From: Takakia lepidozioides
Lineage: Eukaryota > Streptophyta > Takakiopsida > Takakiales > Takakiaceae
Direction: 5' to 3'
Assembly (NCBI GenBank): GCA_030704615.1
Contig: CM060731.1
Location: forward strand, 20,524,001 to 20,588,000
Length of the DNA stretch: 64,000 nucleotides
The stretch's first letter is position 1. Every line of letters starts with the position of its first letter. This document shows, one piece after another, positions 47,640 through 58,356 of this stretch. The notes beneath the pieces are model-generated. The model was not told where the DNA came from and made no database searches. It saw nothing but the letters and a program-made list of their open reading frames with translations. The translations under genes and the position numbers were made by a program.

Positions 47640-48890
47640 CAGTAAAATATTAAAATAGCGTGAACATTAGGAAGATGACCTACTAGGGCAGTAAAATAAG
47701 GTTTGGGGTGTAACTAGATATATTAAGTGCAATAAGGTCCAAGTTTGTGGTGACTCGGAGAAGGGTTTAGGGTTTTAAAGGGTTTAGGATAGGAAAAGGA
47801 GAAACAAATATGGACGACTCTAAACCTCTGTAGAATGTAAAAATGTAAGGGGAATTTGATATCCATGTAATCATTCTATCATACGTTATCCAACTTGAAA
47901 ATTAAAGAAAACATTAAGAGAATGATACAAATTTTACAAGAGGTAACATGGTAGTACAATAAGGTTTGGAGTTTATTATAAGTAGGGTACTACACTAAGG
48001 TTTTGGTATATGGTTAAAAAGTAATGGTTTAGGGTGCTAAGGGTCACGCTTAAGCTTGGGGTAAGGATTATTAAGGGAAGGGTAAAGGGAAAGGTAAGGG
48101 TTTAGGGTTTGGATTTAGGGTAGAAAGGGACAAACAAATATGGAAGACTCACACATGGTAGTACAATAACTTGGTTTGGAGTGTAAGTAGGGTAGTACAC
48201 TAACCTGGTTTTTGGTATATTATGGTAAGAGTACTAATGGTTTAGGGTAGTAAGTGTCAGGCTTAAGCTTAGGGTAAGGATTAAGGCCAGGGTTCAGGAA
48301 TGGGTAAGGATTTAGGGTTTGGATTTAGGTAGTTCAAATGGACAAACAAATATAGAAGAATCACACATGGTAGTACAATAACTTGGTTTGGAATGTAGGT
48401 AGGGTAGTACACTAACCTGGTTTTTGGTATATTATGGTAAGAGTACTAATGGTTTAGGGTAGTAAGTGTCAGGCTTAAGCTTAGGGTAAGGATTAAGGCC
48501 AGGGTAAATGAATGGGTAAGGATTTAGGGTTTGGATTTAGGGTAGTTCAAAGGGACAAACAAATATAGAAGATTCACACATGGTAGTACAATAACTTGGT
48601 TTGGAGTGTAAGTAGGGTAGTACACTAACCTGGTTTTTGGTATATGGTAAGAGTAATGGTTTAAGGTAGTAAGTGTCAGGCTTAATCTTAGGATAAGGAT
48701 TAAGGCCAGGGTAAGGGTTTGGATTTATGGGAGTACACAAAGGTTTTTGGTATATGGTAAGAGTAATAGTTTAGGGTACTAAGTGTCCGGCTTCAGCCTA
48801 TGGAAGGGTTAAGGGAAGGGTAAAACGAAGGGTAAGGATTTAGAGGTTATGGTAAAGATATAAATGGACAAACAAATATAGAAGACTCGC
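47640..48890. repeat. 212-bp satellite with telomere-like TTTAGGG words
   Basis: The word CATGGTAGTACAATAA recurs at 47947, 48154, 48366 and 48579, giving periods of 207, 212 and 213 bp, with a shortened unit after 48,720 and a degenerate one before 47,947. Each unit contains TTAGGGT and GGATTTAGGG telomere-type words plus GGCTTAAGCTTAGGGTAAGG. It is interstitial, and coding DNA continues on both sides. Confidence 0.8.
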
Positions 48891-49079
48891 ACTCACTAGA
48901 ACCAGACATTGCAAAAAAAACATTTAGACCGGATTGGAAAAGAAAGAATCCAGGGGTTGTGCCAGCTTTTTTTTTTTTTTGTGCATTGTCTGTTTTGTAA
49001 GCCAGAATCCCCCATGTCACGAATATATGTAGATGAACAGAATGTACAGCAGTGCAGAGTCCAACACGACATATAGATG

Positions 49080-49103
49080 AACGTCCACTGCCCACTCGAG
49101 GTT
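49080..49103. repeat. Island palindrome copy A (degenerate)
   Basis: AACGTCCACTG then CC then CACTCGAGGTT; the right arm is damaged. Lies about 250 bp beyond the 3' end of the DUF7869-like gene. Confidence 0.6.
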
Positions 49104-51879
49104 CATTGCGACAGAAAAAGAAGACAGGAAGGCCCAACGCAAACACGAAGGGAAAGAAGCGTAAAGAAATTTTTTATTCTTAAAATGAAAGACCGGAAAT
49201 AACCTCAACATTTAGTCCATGGATGGAAAATGGTTCGCAAGAAGGAAACCTTCAGGTATCTGGCTGAAGGTTAGCAACCTCCAAATTCGCGTGCGCCTTC
49301 ACTGCTTCCGCCGCTGTAATTCTCTTGGTGCTATTTCTTGTCGTATTTTCTCGTGGCGGCATTGTCCACACGACATAGTTCACGTGGATCCATTGAGCAG
49401 GATGATGGGTTGTACTCCCAAACTTTTGACCAACAGTCCCTGTACCTCTCAAAGTCTGAGGGGTTACCTCCTTTCTTCGGTCTCCACCACTCTACCTTCA
49501 CTTTCTTAAAATTAGGATCTTCCATTTCTCGGATGACATCTGAAATTGCCATTCCCATTCAGACCGGGCACGTCGTTGGGTCATGAGGGTGAACGAGCAC
49601 AAAAAACCCTTTCTCAATATCCTTGAACGGATTCAAGGGTATCATTGGACGCTCACACCTAGGGCCACGGTAAGGTTCTGGAACTTCATCCTCATCTTCC
49701 ATATCTTCCAGTATCTGTGGCTGGATGCCATCTCTCCGATGGTTTGAGGACCAATTTGTTTTCGGCCAAAATCCCTCAAGAAGCTGAATACGATCCGGAA
49801 TGTCTTGCATTGGCTTATCAAGTTCGGCAAGAATATTTCCCCAGTATTGGTCATATTGTTCCATCACACCCCGGTAATGATCGTCAAGCAACATTTCTTT
49901 GGTCCAAAAATATCTGTATTTCTTAATACCATTTTTTATGAATGACTGTTTTTCTAAGGAGTCGTCATCGACTCCCCATATCGGTCTTCTTGGAACGACA
50001 TCTGGTTCTCCTTCAGGGAGATATGGAGTCCCATCAGGATTGGACTTCCACATCTTAACGCTGGAGTTTGTAGGAAGCCCCTCCGAATCAGTAGCTGACT
50101 TCTTGTACTTCATAACGGGCCAGCCATCCGCATCCTTAAAAAATCGAAAGACGTGCATCTCTGAGATCCCCACCAAAGCCTCATTTCCATCATGAATACA
50201 ACCCTTAACAAACTTCTTGAAGTCGGGAACTTCCTGTGTGATTTGAGGAATGAATTGCATATCTTGGGAGATCATGAATGACCTCATCAAATCCGGAAGA
50301 ATGTAGGTGCTGCGTTCCTTTAGCTTCTTCGAGAGATAACTAAAGAATCCGTCAATATCCTCATGGGTGTGCCCGACCATGAGAAAACCAAGCTGGATCT
50401 CTTCAAAGACATCTTTGGCAGTGAGGAGGGATATGAAAGCAAGCATCCATCTGTTCAGGAGTTGTCCATCTGCAAATAAAGTCGTCTAAGAAGTGGTCAA
50501 GCACCACATTTATCGTGCGGCCTGCAGGGTTTCAGAGCCTCCAAACATCTCGATTTACCTCTCATGAGCGTTTCAAAAAAATCATTTTGAACTTCAATGT
50601 CGAAAATGTTCCTGGATTCCCGGCATGTCGGCTTTTCCAGTTGGCGCAGGCACCGAGCCAGCGACCCAAATGTGAAGTTTGAATTGCCTTTCCAGAACTC
50701 AAGGGAAAATTGAGCGTAAGCTCCGTCTCCGTGTCCGTGTGTAACCATTCCTGTCAATGAAACAGGCAACTGACCCAATCCGGAGACCATCTTGTTCGTC
50801 GTCTGTAGCCTCGGAATAGCCGTTTTCTTATGATCCATCTTATCATGAATAATACATAGGAACTCCTCCGGAACCATAACGGACTCATTCCTCCAGCTAT
50901 GGTACAGCCTTCTGCATGACTCTTGATGCCTCAAGTGCAAATCAAACGTCCGCTTATGTGCGATCTGTTCGGAACTCCTCTTAATCGACTTCTTGATCAA
51001 GTCCTTGAACACACTACAACAGATGAGCGTTTTTATAACTGCACATATGAGTATTTTTTCAGTCCTATATCCGTTCATGACTACATCACTCTGTAGTGAA
51101 AAAAACCCTGTCATAGCGATTAGTCTTTAGGACTGCATTTTGCAAGTCATAGCCGTGACTGCGTGCGTGGCACCTGGAGTCATGCATAAGAGAGTGATGT
51201 AGTCACAACTCTATGACTTACATACGACTAACTATATGACTACATTGTCTGATGAGCGTTACCTACATGGAGAAGCTTTAGAGGAACACGTGCACCACTG
51301 CGCAAGCGACACGTCACGACACCTATTGCACTTTCAGATGTGACATGTGGCACTTAGACATAATATATGACTAGCATATATGGCAGGGTTTATGCCACGT
51401 GTCATCAAGAATGTCTCTGAAAATAATTTAATAGTTATATTTGTAATTTTAAATTCTTAAATTTTTATTTTATTTTTGAAAACAGGGGATAGCAGCTTGG
51501 AAAAATTTAAATGGTATTATTGTTTAATTTAATAATGTTATATAAAATAAAAATAGATTAAATGATTTAAATTCTTCATTACATGGTGAAATTCTGATAT
51601 AAAAACAGAATGGACCCCTCTTACATACTAGCAACCACAAGGACATTCAAAATAGACAAGTACAGGGGAATACACGCCGTGTAAATTATATTACAAAAAT
51701 CCAAATGAGACCAATGTCCCAATGGACACCTCAAAGACCACAAGGTCCAAAAATCCATGCCTGAAAAGGTTCAGTAAGCAAAAATAAGCAAGCCCACACA
51801 TGGGCTGAATTGTTGTAATACTAGTTTGTTCTGGTGCTACTAGAATCAAGGACCCTGTTAAACAGTGCAATAGTTACAG

Positions 51880-52133
51880 CCGATTTGATAAGAGGGAAAA
51901 ACAGGGTGAAATGTGTTGAAGAATGTGCCTTGATTAACAGTGCCTGATTTGATCAATTGTGCCGCTGCTGCTGCGGCTTCCAGTTGACCATCTACCCATG
52001 CAGGTTTCTTGTACCTATCCTTCCACAGGGAATCATAGGTAATATGGAGCTTGAAATCCGGCCCTCTTGGATGAATCTGGACCCACACATCTATCCCTGC
52101 TCCTTCAGCTATCCATGCCCCTGCACAAATCAT
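51880..52133 (-). pseudogene. Unknown captured module, copy 1
   Basis: The minus strand reads GIDVWVQIHPRGPDFKLHIT, YDSLWKDRYKKPAWVDGQLE, then an Ala run and QLIKSGT, GTFFNTFHPVFPSYQ. A second copy lies at 53,800-54,011 and a partial one at 52,500-52,590. I do not recognise the parent protein. The conserved amino acid sequence despite nucleotide changes suggests a once-coding exon. Confidence 0.55.
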
Positions 52134-52499
52134 GCATGCATCCTCGCCTTGCTGCTAGCAGCTGACAATGACAGCCTAGAATTGCTTGAGCAAACACCCC
52201 AACCCTACTTATCACACAAGTTCCTATGCTGACTTGCGTCTGCTTCCAACATGCATTCACACCTCGATTGTTCCACCATTGACTGAGGTCGGGAACGTAT
52301 TCATCCTAGAGCTTCTCCTCGAGTCTCTGTTATCTATTTATTGATACTTTCCTGTCGACCACATTGGCAGTAACATGTCAAAATCACTCCAAAACTACCA
52401 TAGATCCACCAACGAGCTAACTTGCAGAATTCAACATTAAAATTTAGGGACGACTCTGATAGCAAGGGAAAACAAGATGAAATATGTTGAAGAAGGTAC

Positions 52500-53233
52500 C
52501 TTCATTAGCAGCGCCTTGTTTTATGAATTGTGCTGTTGCCGCTGTTGTTTCCAGTTGACCATCTACCCACTTGTAGCCGCTGTGAGCTATTGAAGAAGGT
52601 GCCCCCTTCCCCCATCATTTGATCATAGGTCTCCATACCATGTCCCTGCTCTGCATACCCTGCAAGCATCGCGTTCCATGACACCACATCTCGTTCAGCC
52701 ATAGTGTTGAAAACTCCCTTCGCATCCTTAATGCACCCACATTTCGCATACATGTCCACAAGGGCAGTGTTCAAAATGACATCTGGTACAATTCCAGCTT
52801 TGATGATGTCACCATGGACCTCTTTCCCCTTTTCCAGAGGTCCCAGGCTTGCACACGCATTGCAAACACAAACAAACGTGATGTGGTTGGGCTTCACCCC
52901 TTCGCGCAGCATTTGCTCATAGGTCTCCAAAGCATTCCTACCACACCCATGCTTGGTAAATCCTGCCAACATTATATTCCACGTGATCAAAGATCATTGA
53001 GACATTCTGTTGAAAACTTCGTAAGCATGCATGCATGATGCTCCTGCACTTAACATACATGTTTGCTCCTGCACCCACATTTTGCATACATGTCCACCAG
53101 GGTATTGTTCAAAATGACATTTGGTACAATTCCAGCCCTGATGATGTCGCCATGGACCTCTTTGCAAGCCCTTTTCCAGAGCTGCCATGGCTGTGTTCAG
53201 AATGACATTTGATACAATTCCCTGCTTCTTCAA
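52500..53233 (-). pseudogene. Captured PPR scraps inside the CACTA element
   Basis: PPR phrases EGVKPNHITFVCVCNACASL, VILNTALVDMYAKCG and AERDVVSWNAMLAGYAEQGH lie at 52,600-52,990, with a second, frameshifted scrap at 52,994-53,233. At 52,500-52,592 the PPR sequence is joined to the WVDGQLE...GTFFNIFH piece of the unknown module. Very close in wording to the array at 1-2333. Confidence 0.8.
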
Positions 53234-53789
53234 CTATCCGTGCGTCTGCACAAATCATGCATTCATCTTTGCCTTGCTGCTAGCAGCTCACAATAACAGC
53301 CTAGATACCTAACTCAGCTTATGACCCTAGTTCCTATGTTGAATTGCGTCGATACTCTCTGTAATCTAACAGACATTCACCTTTTTGCCTCGATTGTCTC
53401 ACCGTTAATTGGGGTCACAAAAGTATCCATTCCACAACTTCTCCTCATCTCTGTTACATACTTTCCTGTTGTCACATTGGCAGTATCATGTCAAACTCGC
53501 TGCAAACTAGATTCACTCAACCAGCTAACTTGCAGAATTCAACATGGAAATTTAGGGCCAATTCTGTGATTGGAAAGAGAACCCAGAGGGATGGAATGGA
53601 AGCAGTAGCATGGGTATGTCTCTGATGCATCAACAGACAGCAGTCAGACCAAGTTCTATGACCCAAACCCAGAGTGAGCATAATGGCTTTGTAAGGCCAA
53701 TGCCTACAGGGCATATTCAATACTACAATGAGGATACGCAAGCAGCAGATACCATGTGCAAATCAAAAAACAACAAAAACAGATAAGAG

Positions 53790-54011
53790 AAGACAGCTCG
53801 CAAGAAACGGATAAGAGGGAAAAATAGGGTGAAATGTGCTGAAGGAGGTGCCTTCAGTAGAAGTGCCTGACCTTATCAATTGTGCCGCTGCTGCTGCCGC
53901 TTCCAGTTGACCATCTACCCATGTAGGTTTCTTGTAGCTATCCTTCCACATGGAATCATAGGTAATGTGGAGCTTGAAATCCAGCCCTCTTGGATGAATC
54001 TGGACCCACAA
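53790..54011 (-). pseudogene. Unknown captured module, copy 2
   Basis: Reads MWVQIHPRGLDFKLHITYDS, MWKDSYKKPTWVDGQLE, Ala run, QLIRSGT, STFHPIFPSY. A diverged duplicate of 51,880-52,133 on the same strand. Confidence 0.55.
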
Positions 54012-55353
54012 TCTATCCCTGCTCCTTCAGCTATCCATGCCTCTGACAGCCTAGAATTCTACCAGCAAACACCCCAACCATACTGGTGTGGAGTTCTTCC
54101 CCAAAACACCCCAACCCTACTTATCACAATCTGAAATGCATCTGCTTCTCTCTGTAGTCCAACAGGCATTCGCCTTTTTGTCTCCATTGTCCCACCATTA
54201 ACTGGGGTCGGAAAGTGTTCACCCCAAAGCTTCTCCTCACCTCTATTATATGTTGTTGGATACTTCCCTGCTGCCACACTGGCAGTAACTTGCCAAAGTC
54301 ACTCCAAACCACCACAGATCTACCCAACGACCTAACTTACAGAATTCAATATGCATCTTGCGGCCAAGTCTGATGAGATGGCAACACAGGCTGAAATAGA
54401 TTGAAGAAGAAGGTGCCCTACCACATTGTCCTTGACCTGTCCTGACCCATGGAGGATTTGACCGACCATCAACCTAAAAGGACCTCTTGTGTGTGCTACT
54501 TGTGTCTATAGTCAGGTAATGTCGGATTGGTCTGTGAGATCGAACCACTACGGCGTAGCTGAGTAGTCAGAGATTGAAACACGCCTGCTAAGACCAAGCT
54601 GACTCTCCCAAGAACGGCGAGCTCGCTTCTCCTCGTCTCCTCTCCTCCTCCTCTTCTCCTTCGTGCATCATTTGCTCAATGCCTCCATCCCACGCCCCTG
54701 CATATCCTGCTATCATCGCGTTCCATCCCTCGGCTATGTGGTGTGGCGCAGGAGACAAAAAAAATGCCAAGTCCCAGCCCTCCTTTCTGTTCACGATTAC
54801 CCTAATGGGCAACCTTATTAGCAACTTTTTAACTTTTTTAAACCTAATGGGCAACCTTATTTGCATTATATGTGCCTTCAAAATGACACGTGTAGTGTGG
54901 AGTCGTATAAATAGAGCTGTGAAACCATCTTCAGTCATGGAGTCATAAGATTCCATGAAACGTCGTCCACGTGTAGTCAAACATATCACACTAGTCATAT
55001 AAACCATCCCTGTCATCATGGTCGACAATGTTTGACCAATGCTCCCTAACTTTCCGGAGTCATGTAGTGATATCCATTATTACAAAGTCATAAAACTATG
55101 ACTGCAATGCATTTCAGCACTCTGTAGTCATCTACCTAGTGCAGTTTTTATGACTCCGCCAAAGCCGTAGTCCTAAAAACGCTCATCTCTTGTAGTGACA
55201 TCTCGCATTCTGTGCACTTAGCAAAGGTGCTTCCTGTTTTCCAAACCTCCACGTTAGGAAATATTCGATTCCGTATACGGCTTATAGCTGGTTGCGAGAC
55301 TCATTTCAAACCGAGCAGTCTGTTTGTCTGCACCCCAACTCCCCAACAATGTC

Positions 55354-55377
55354 AACGTCCACTGGGCAGTGGAGGTT
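55354..55377. repeat. Island palindrome copy B
   Basis: AACGTCCACTG, GG, CAGTGGAGGTT. Lies in an intron of the DUF7869-like gene, between the exon ending EEFNE and the exon containing ISRIRNRIFPNVEVW. Confidence 0.75.
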
Positions 55378-56750
55378 CTACAAAGTGGAAGAACAAGAAA
55401 GCATGATGGCATCAAAAATAATAAAATCATCCACAGTATTTTGAAAAACGAAAGGGGACAACGAATAAAAGTCACCTCGTTGAACTCCTCTCGAATTCTC
55501 TTCCAGTTCATTTCGGGTGGCAAAATTCTCAAAGTATCCCGACGTCCCTTTCCAATGCAACGTGTTTTGTGAGGCATAAGGTCAGTATTGGCATTGATAA
55601 TGGACATAATGTTCCCCTCTGCCTGGAGTGTCCCTAGTCGCGGCCGCTTGACGCCACGATTTCCGTGGAAAGATGACAAACAACCCTCTTTACTGAACTT
55701 TTTGTACTCCATATACGTTGACCTTCCAATTCCGTGTATTATCCACCATGCTTTCTCACAAACATCAACACCTTCTATCGTAACATACCACCTGCGCGAT
55801 GACCCATCCATAATGTGAAGTCGTTTTGAAACATTCAATCCTCTCATCGAATGACGAACACGAACTGCCAAGGTTTTTCTCCAATCAAAATACTGGCAGC
55901 ACTGAAGCTTGCAGCAAGGTTTGCTGCTCACCGACCTCACTTCATCCAAAGTAAGATTTTTCTTGCACTTTTTTTAGTCCTCCATATTGGATGGATTTTT
56001 CTTCATAGTAAAATACATGTATGCTGCTTTCAATATGCCTGTACCATGGTCGTCATTCTCCATATCTCTACATGATCGTAGGAAATTTTCGAGATCAACG
56101 GAGAGTATCCGGCCATTTTCAAGAAGTCTTGTTTTTGTTAACAGCCATTTCACAATCGACATCAGTGAACCGGACTCTCCAGAGATTGTTTTGGTGACCA
56201 GAACCCCAACATCGTCCTCTCCGAGTTTGTCATTCAGAATGATCTCGTTAGGAATGCATGCCTGAATTCGGCCTTTGAACAGGGCGTTTCCGTCCTCCCC
56301 AAGAAGAAGACACTGCAAGTTTTTCCAACATTCTCTCCCCAGACCTGCAGGCAGATCCCCCCCAGTCTCACCATTGGACGGAATATCATTGTTTTCAGAG
56401 CTTTGTCCTTGATAATCACTACCTTCTATGATGGAATGACATCCTGGGTTTCTCGGGGATGATGAATCCACAGTTTCATGCGTGCGAACACAGGACACGT
56501 CCCACACAACTGGAGTCCCAATCGCCTCCTTCAATGTGTCAGCATCCATGTGTCGATAAGGCAGAGGACAGGAGCCGAATGCGTCATCACAAAAGATCAG
56601 GGTAACTGAAATGGTGGACGAACACAAGTGGTGTCCGTAGCAAGTTCCATCCCCAGATACATTCAGGCAATCTCCTGAGGCAACAACTGAAGGAGATCCA
56701 GGAAGTGATAGAAACACCCTTTGGCCTACTTGGAACTCCATGAAGTTAGT

Positions 56751-56774
56751 AACCTCCACTGGGCAGTGGAGGTC
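56751..56774. repeat. Island palindrome copy C
   Basis: AACCTCCACTG, GG, CAGTGGAGGTC. Sits about 10 bp upstream (gene sense) of the ATG of the DUF7869-like gene; a TACTAAC branch-point-like word follows it, so it may be in a 5' intron. Confidence 0.75.
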
Positions 56775-58356
56775 CAGTCAAATCCTATTACTGGACTGAA
56801 GATTAACTGAAGGAAAGAAAGTCTTGCCACCGAAAGGAGAAACTTTTAAGTATAATTTTTTCGACTGTTTTGAATGAGAAAACAATATGGATTGAAAAAG
56901 TAAAGTCAATGTTTGGATCTACACTGGGACTGATAAAAAACAATTGGAATTAAATTGGAGTATGAGGGCGGAGTATAGACTACATCTATCAGAACTGTCA
57001 GATGAAGTCACAAATGCCAACCTCCACTGGGCGTACGTTAGTAGGACTACAAGTCTGGCATCATTATCGTGTGGCTCTGACAGCAGACTTTGGAATAAGC
57101 GTGAAGGATGTCGATTCTGACAAGTGGCCTGGAGAAATGAAGTCAGGCGGCTAATCGCCACAACTAATTCGGGACTGCACATTAATAATCGATCATTATA
57201 ATTAGCTGGGAGGAATCCGGAGGTGAACCATAAAGCACTTTGAGATTGTTCTGTTTGTATTTATCGTGCTGTTACAGTGAATAAAACACTTGGGCAGGGC
57301 GGGGCATTACATGCTGGCGCATTGCATTGGACAGCGAGGGCGGTGCATTACAGGTGGCGGAATGCTCTGTTGTGCCTTGCTTGCTTGCACATGTTTAATG
57401 TAGGGATGGACCCCTCATGTTGGGTATCCCTCGATAAATGGGCAGTCCCTATGGTGGCTCTGGACCTTAAATCGAGGAATGCCCGACACGAGGGGCCATC
57501 TACTATCCTTAAAGCCGTATGTCTGTCAGGGAATATTGACGCCTGGCGGCTAACAGCCGAAAGTAATTGTGGACGGCTCAATATGAGTCAATGATTATAC
57601 AATGTGACGAATCCGTAGGCACAACGTTGTGTCCTCTGGCAGATTGAGTTCGAAACGACTGCCTAGGCGTGTCACGTGGGTGGTCACATGTGCGTTTGGG
57701 GCGTGGGTTAAGGTTTGTTGGTTTCGAATCTATTTTAAGATTTTTGTAAGCGTGAGGGTTGCAGAGTCTGACCAATGGCATCATTACAATCATTTCGTCC
57801 TTTTTTCATTCGTCTATCCAGTCGTCTATCCAAACGTGTGTGCATTCGTGGAACAAAAGTTGAACTAATTTTATCTGTATGGATGGACAGTATTAATGTT
57901 AGTTTGCGTGGATGGGGCAAAACATCCATTTGGGCCGCGCGACCGTTCGATTTCGGACAGAGGCGATGGTTCAGATCATCCTTGAAGGTCGCTTATAAGG
58001 GGTGCGCTCTTTGAGCCCGGCCTTTGGGCTTCCCATTTTCTACGCGTAAGCGCTGCGCGAGTGAGAGCTTAACAGTTGAGAGAGGAGAGCGTGAAAGAGA
58101 AGAGTTTTGGAGCTCGTTTTGCAGCGACTGGACACTGGAGCGTGGAGAGAAAGAGCAGACTTGGCCAAGTGCAGAGAGAGGAGAGGGTGAAAGGTGAGAG
58201 AGTGAAATAGACGAAATTTGAAGAGCGGGGAGGAGAGACCGGACAGTGGCGAGTGGAGATTGATGAGTGTAGAGGCGAGAGCACAGTGCAATTACCGGCA
58301 AGCGGAGGTGCGGAAGAGAGTATCAAACGAAGGACTGTGGTTGCAGGGCCACCAAA
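56775..58356. other. Spacer between divergent island genes
   Basis: Contains half palindrome D (57019-57033, AACCTCCACTGGGC then unrelated), a diverged pair of about 140-bp blocks at 57,062-57,200 and 57,455-57,600 (both end GGCGGCTAA...CC.AA..TAATT...ATCATTATA-like), and a GA-rich stretch at 58,060-58,330 that probably forms the promoter and 5' leader of the next gene. No supported coding region. Confidence 0.5.
57019..57033. repeat. Island palindrome copy D (half)
   Basis: Left arm AACCTCCACTG with GG centre, followed by unrelated sequence instead of the right arm. Confidence 0.55.

Larger units (their letters stand above)
51012..55197. mobile_element. Non-autonomous CACTA (En/Spm-type) element with gene-fragment cargo
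   Basis: Left end CACTACAACAGATGAGCGTT (51012 on) matches the complement of the right end, CACTACAAGAGATGAGCGTT (ending 55197), over 24 bp with one mismatch. It is flanked by ACA at 51009-51011 and 55198-55200, the 3-bp duplication typical of CACTA transposons. Both subterminal 250-bp zones are packed with ATGACT/AGTCAT words, as expected for transposase-binding subterminal repeats. No transposase is encoded. The interior carries PPR scraps and a duplicated unknown coding module. Insertion is inside an exon of the DUF7869-like gene. Confidence 0.92.
49331..56741 (-). pseudogene. DUF7869-like transposase-type gene, split by a CACTA element
   Basis: The minus-strand product belongs to the large DUF7869-type family found in transposon-like genes of early land plants, algae and invertebrates (my recollection). 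Start ATG about 56741 (MEFQVGQRVFLSLPG). 5' part 56741-55201: FDWRKTLAVRVRHSM, VCEKAWWIIHGIGRST, GVKRPRLGTLQAEGN, then an intron holding palindrome copy B, and an exon ending TGSTFAKCTECEM. 3' part 51011-49331: FKDLIKKS, EEFLCIIHDKMDHKKTA, LPVSLTGMVTHGHGDG, LYLQMDN, and GFLMVGHTHEDIDGFF (family hallmark, near 50,350). Three lesions: an in-frame TAA at 55974-55976, a small deletion just after the QMDN motif near 50,470, and the 4.2-kb insertion at 51,012-55,197. The domain has an RNase-H/DDE flavour (DN then HTHED) but that is inference. Confidence 0.75.

Noticed and set aside
47640-48890. Chromosome end (telomere)
   Set aside because: TTTAGGG words are embedded in a 212-bp unit with unique sequence, and coding DNA continues on both sides.
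47640-48890. CRISPR-like array
   Set aside because: The repeat units are over 200 bp and nearly contiguous, with no spacer structure, in a eukaryotic context.
55324-55572. Plus-strand ORFs containing NLHWAVEV-like peptides as a protein family
   Set aside because: The shared peptide is just the translation of the DNA palindrome, which reads similarly on both strands.
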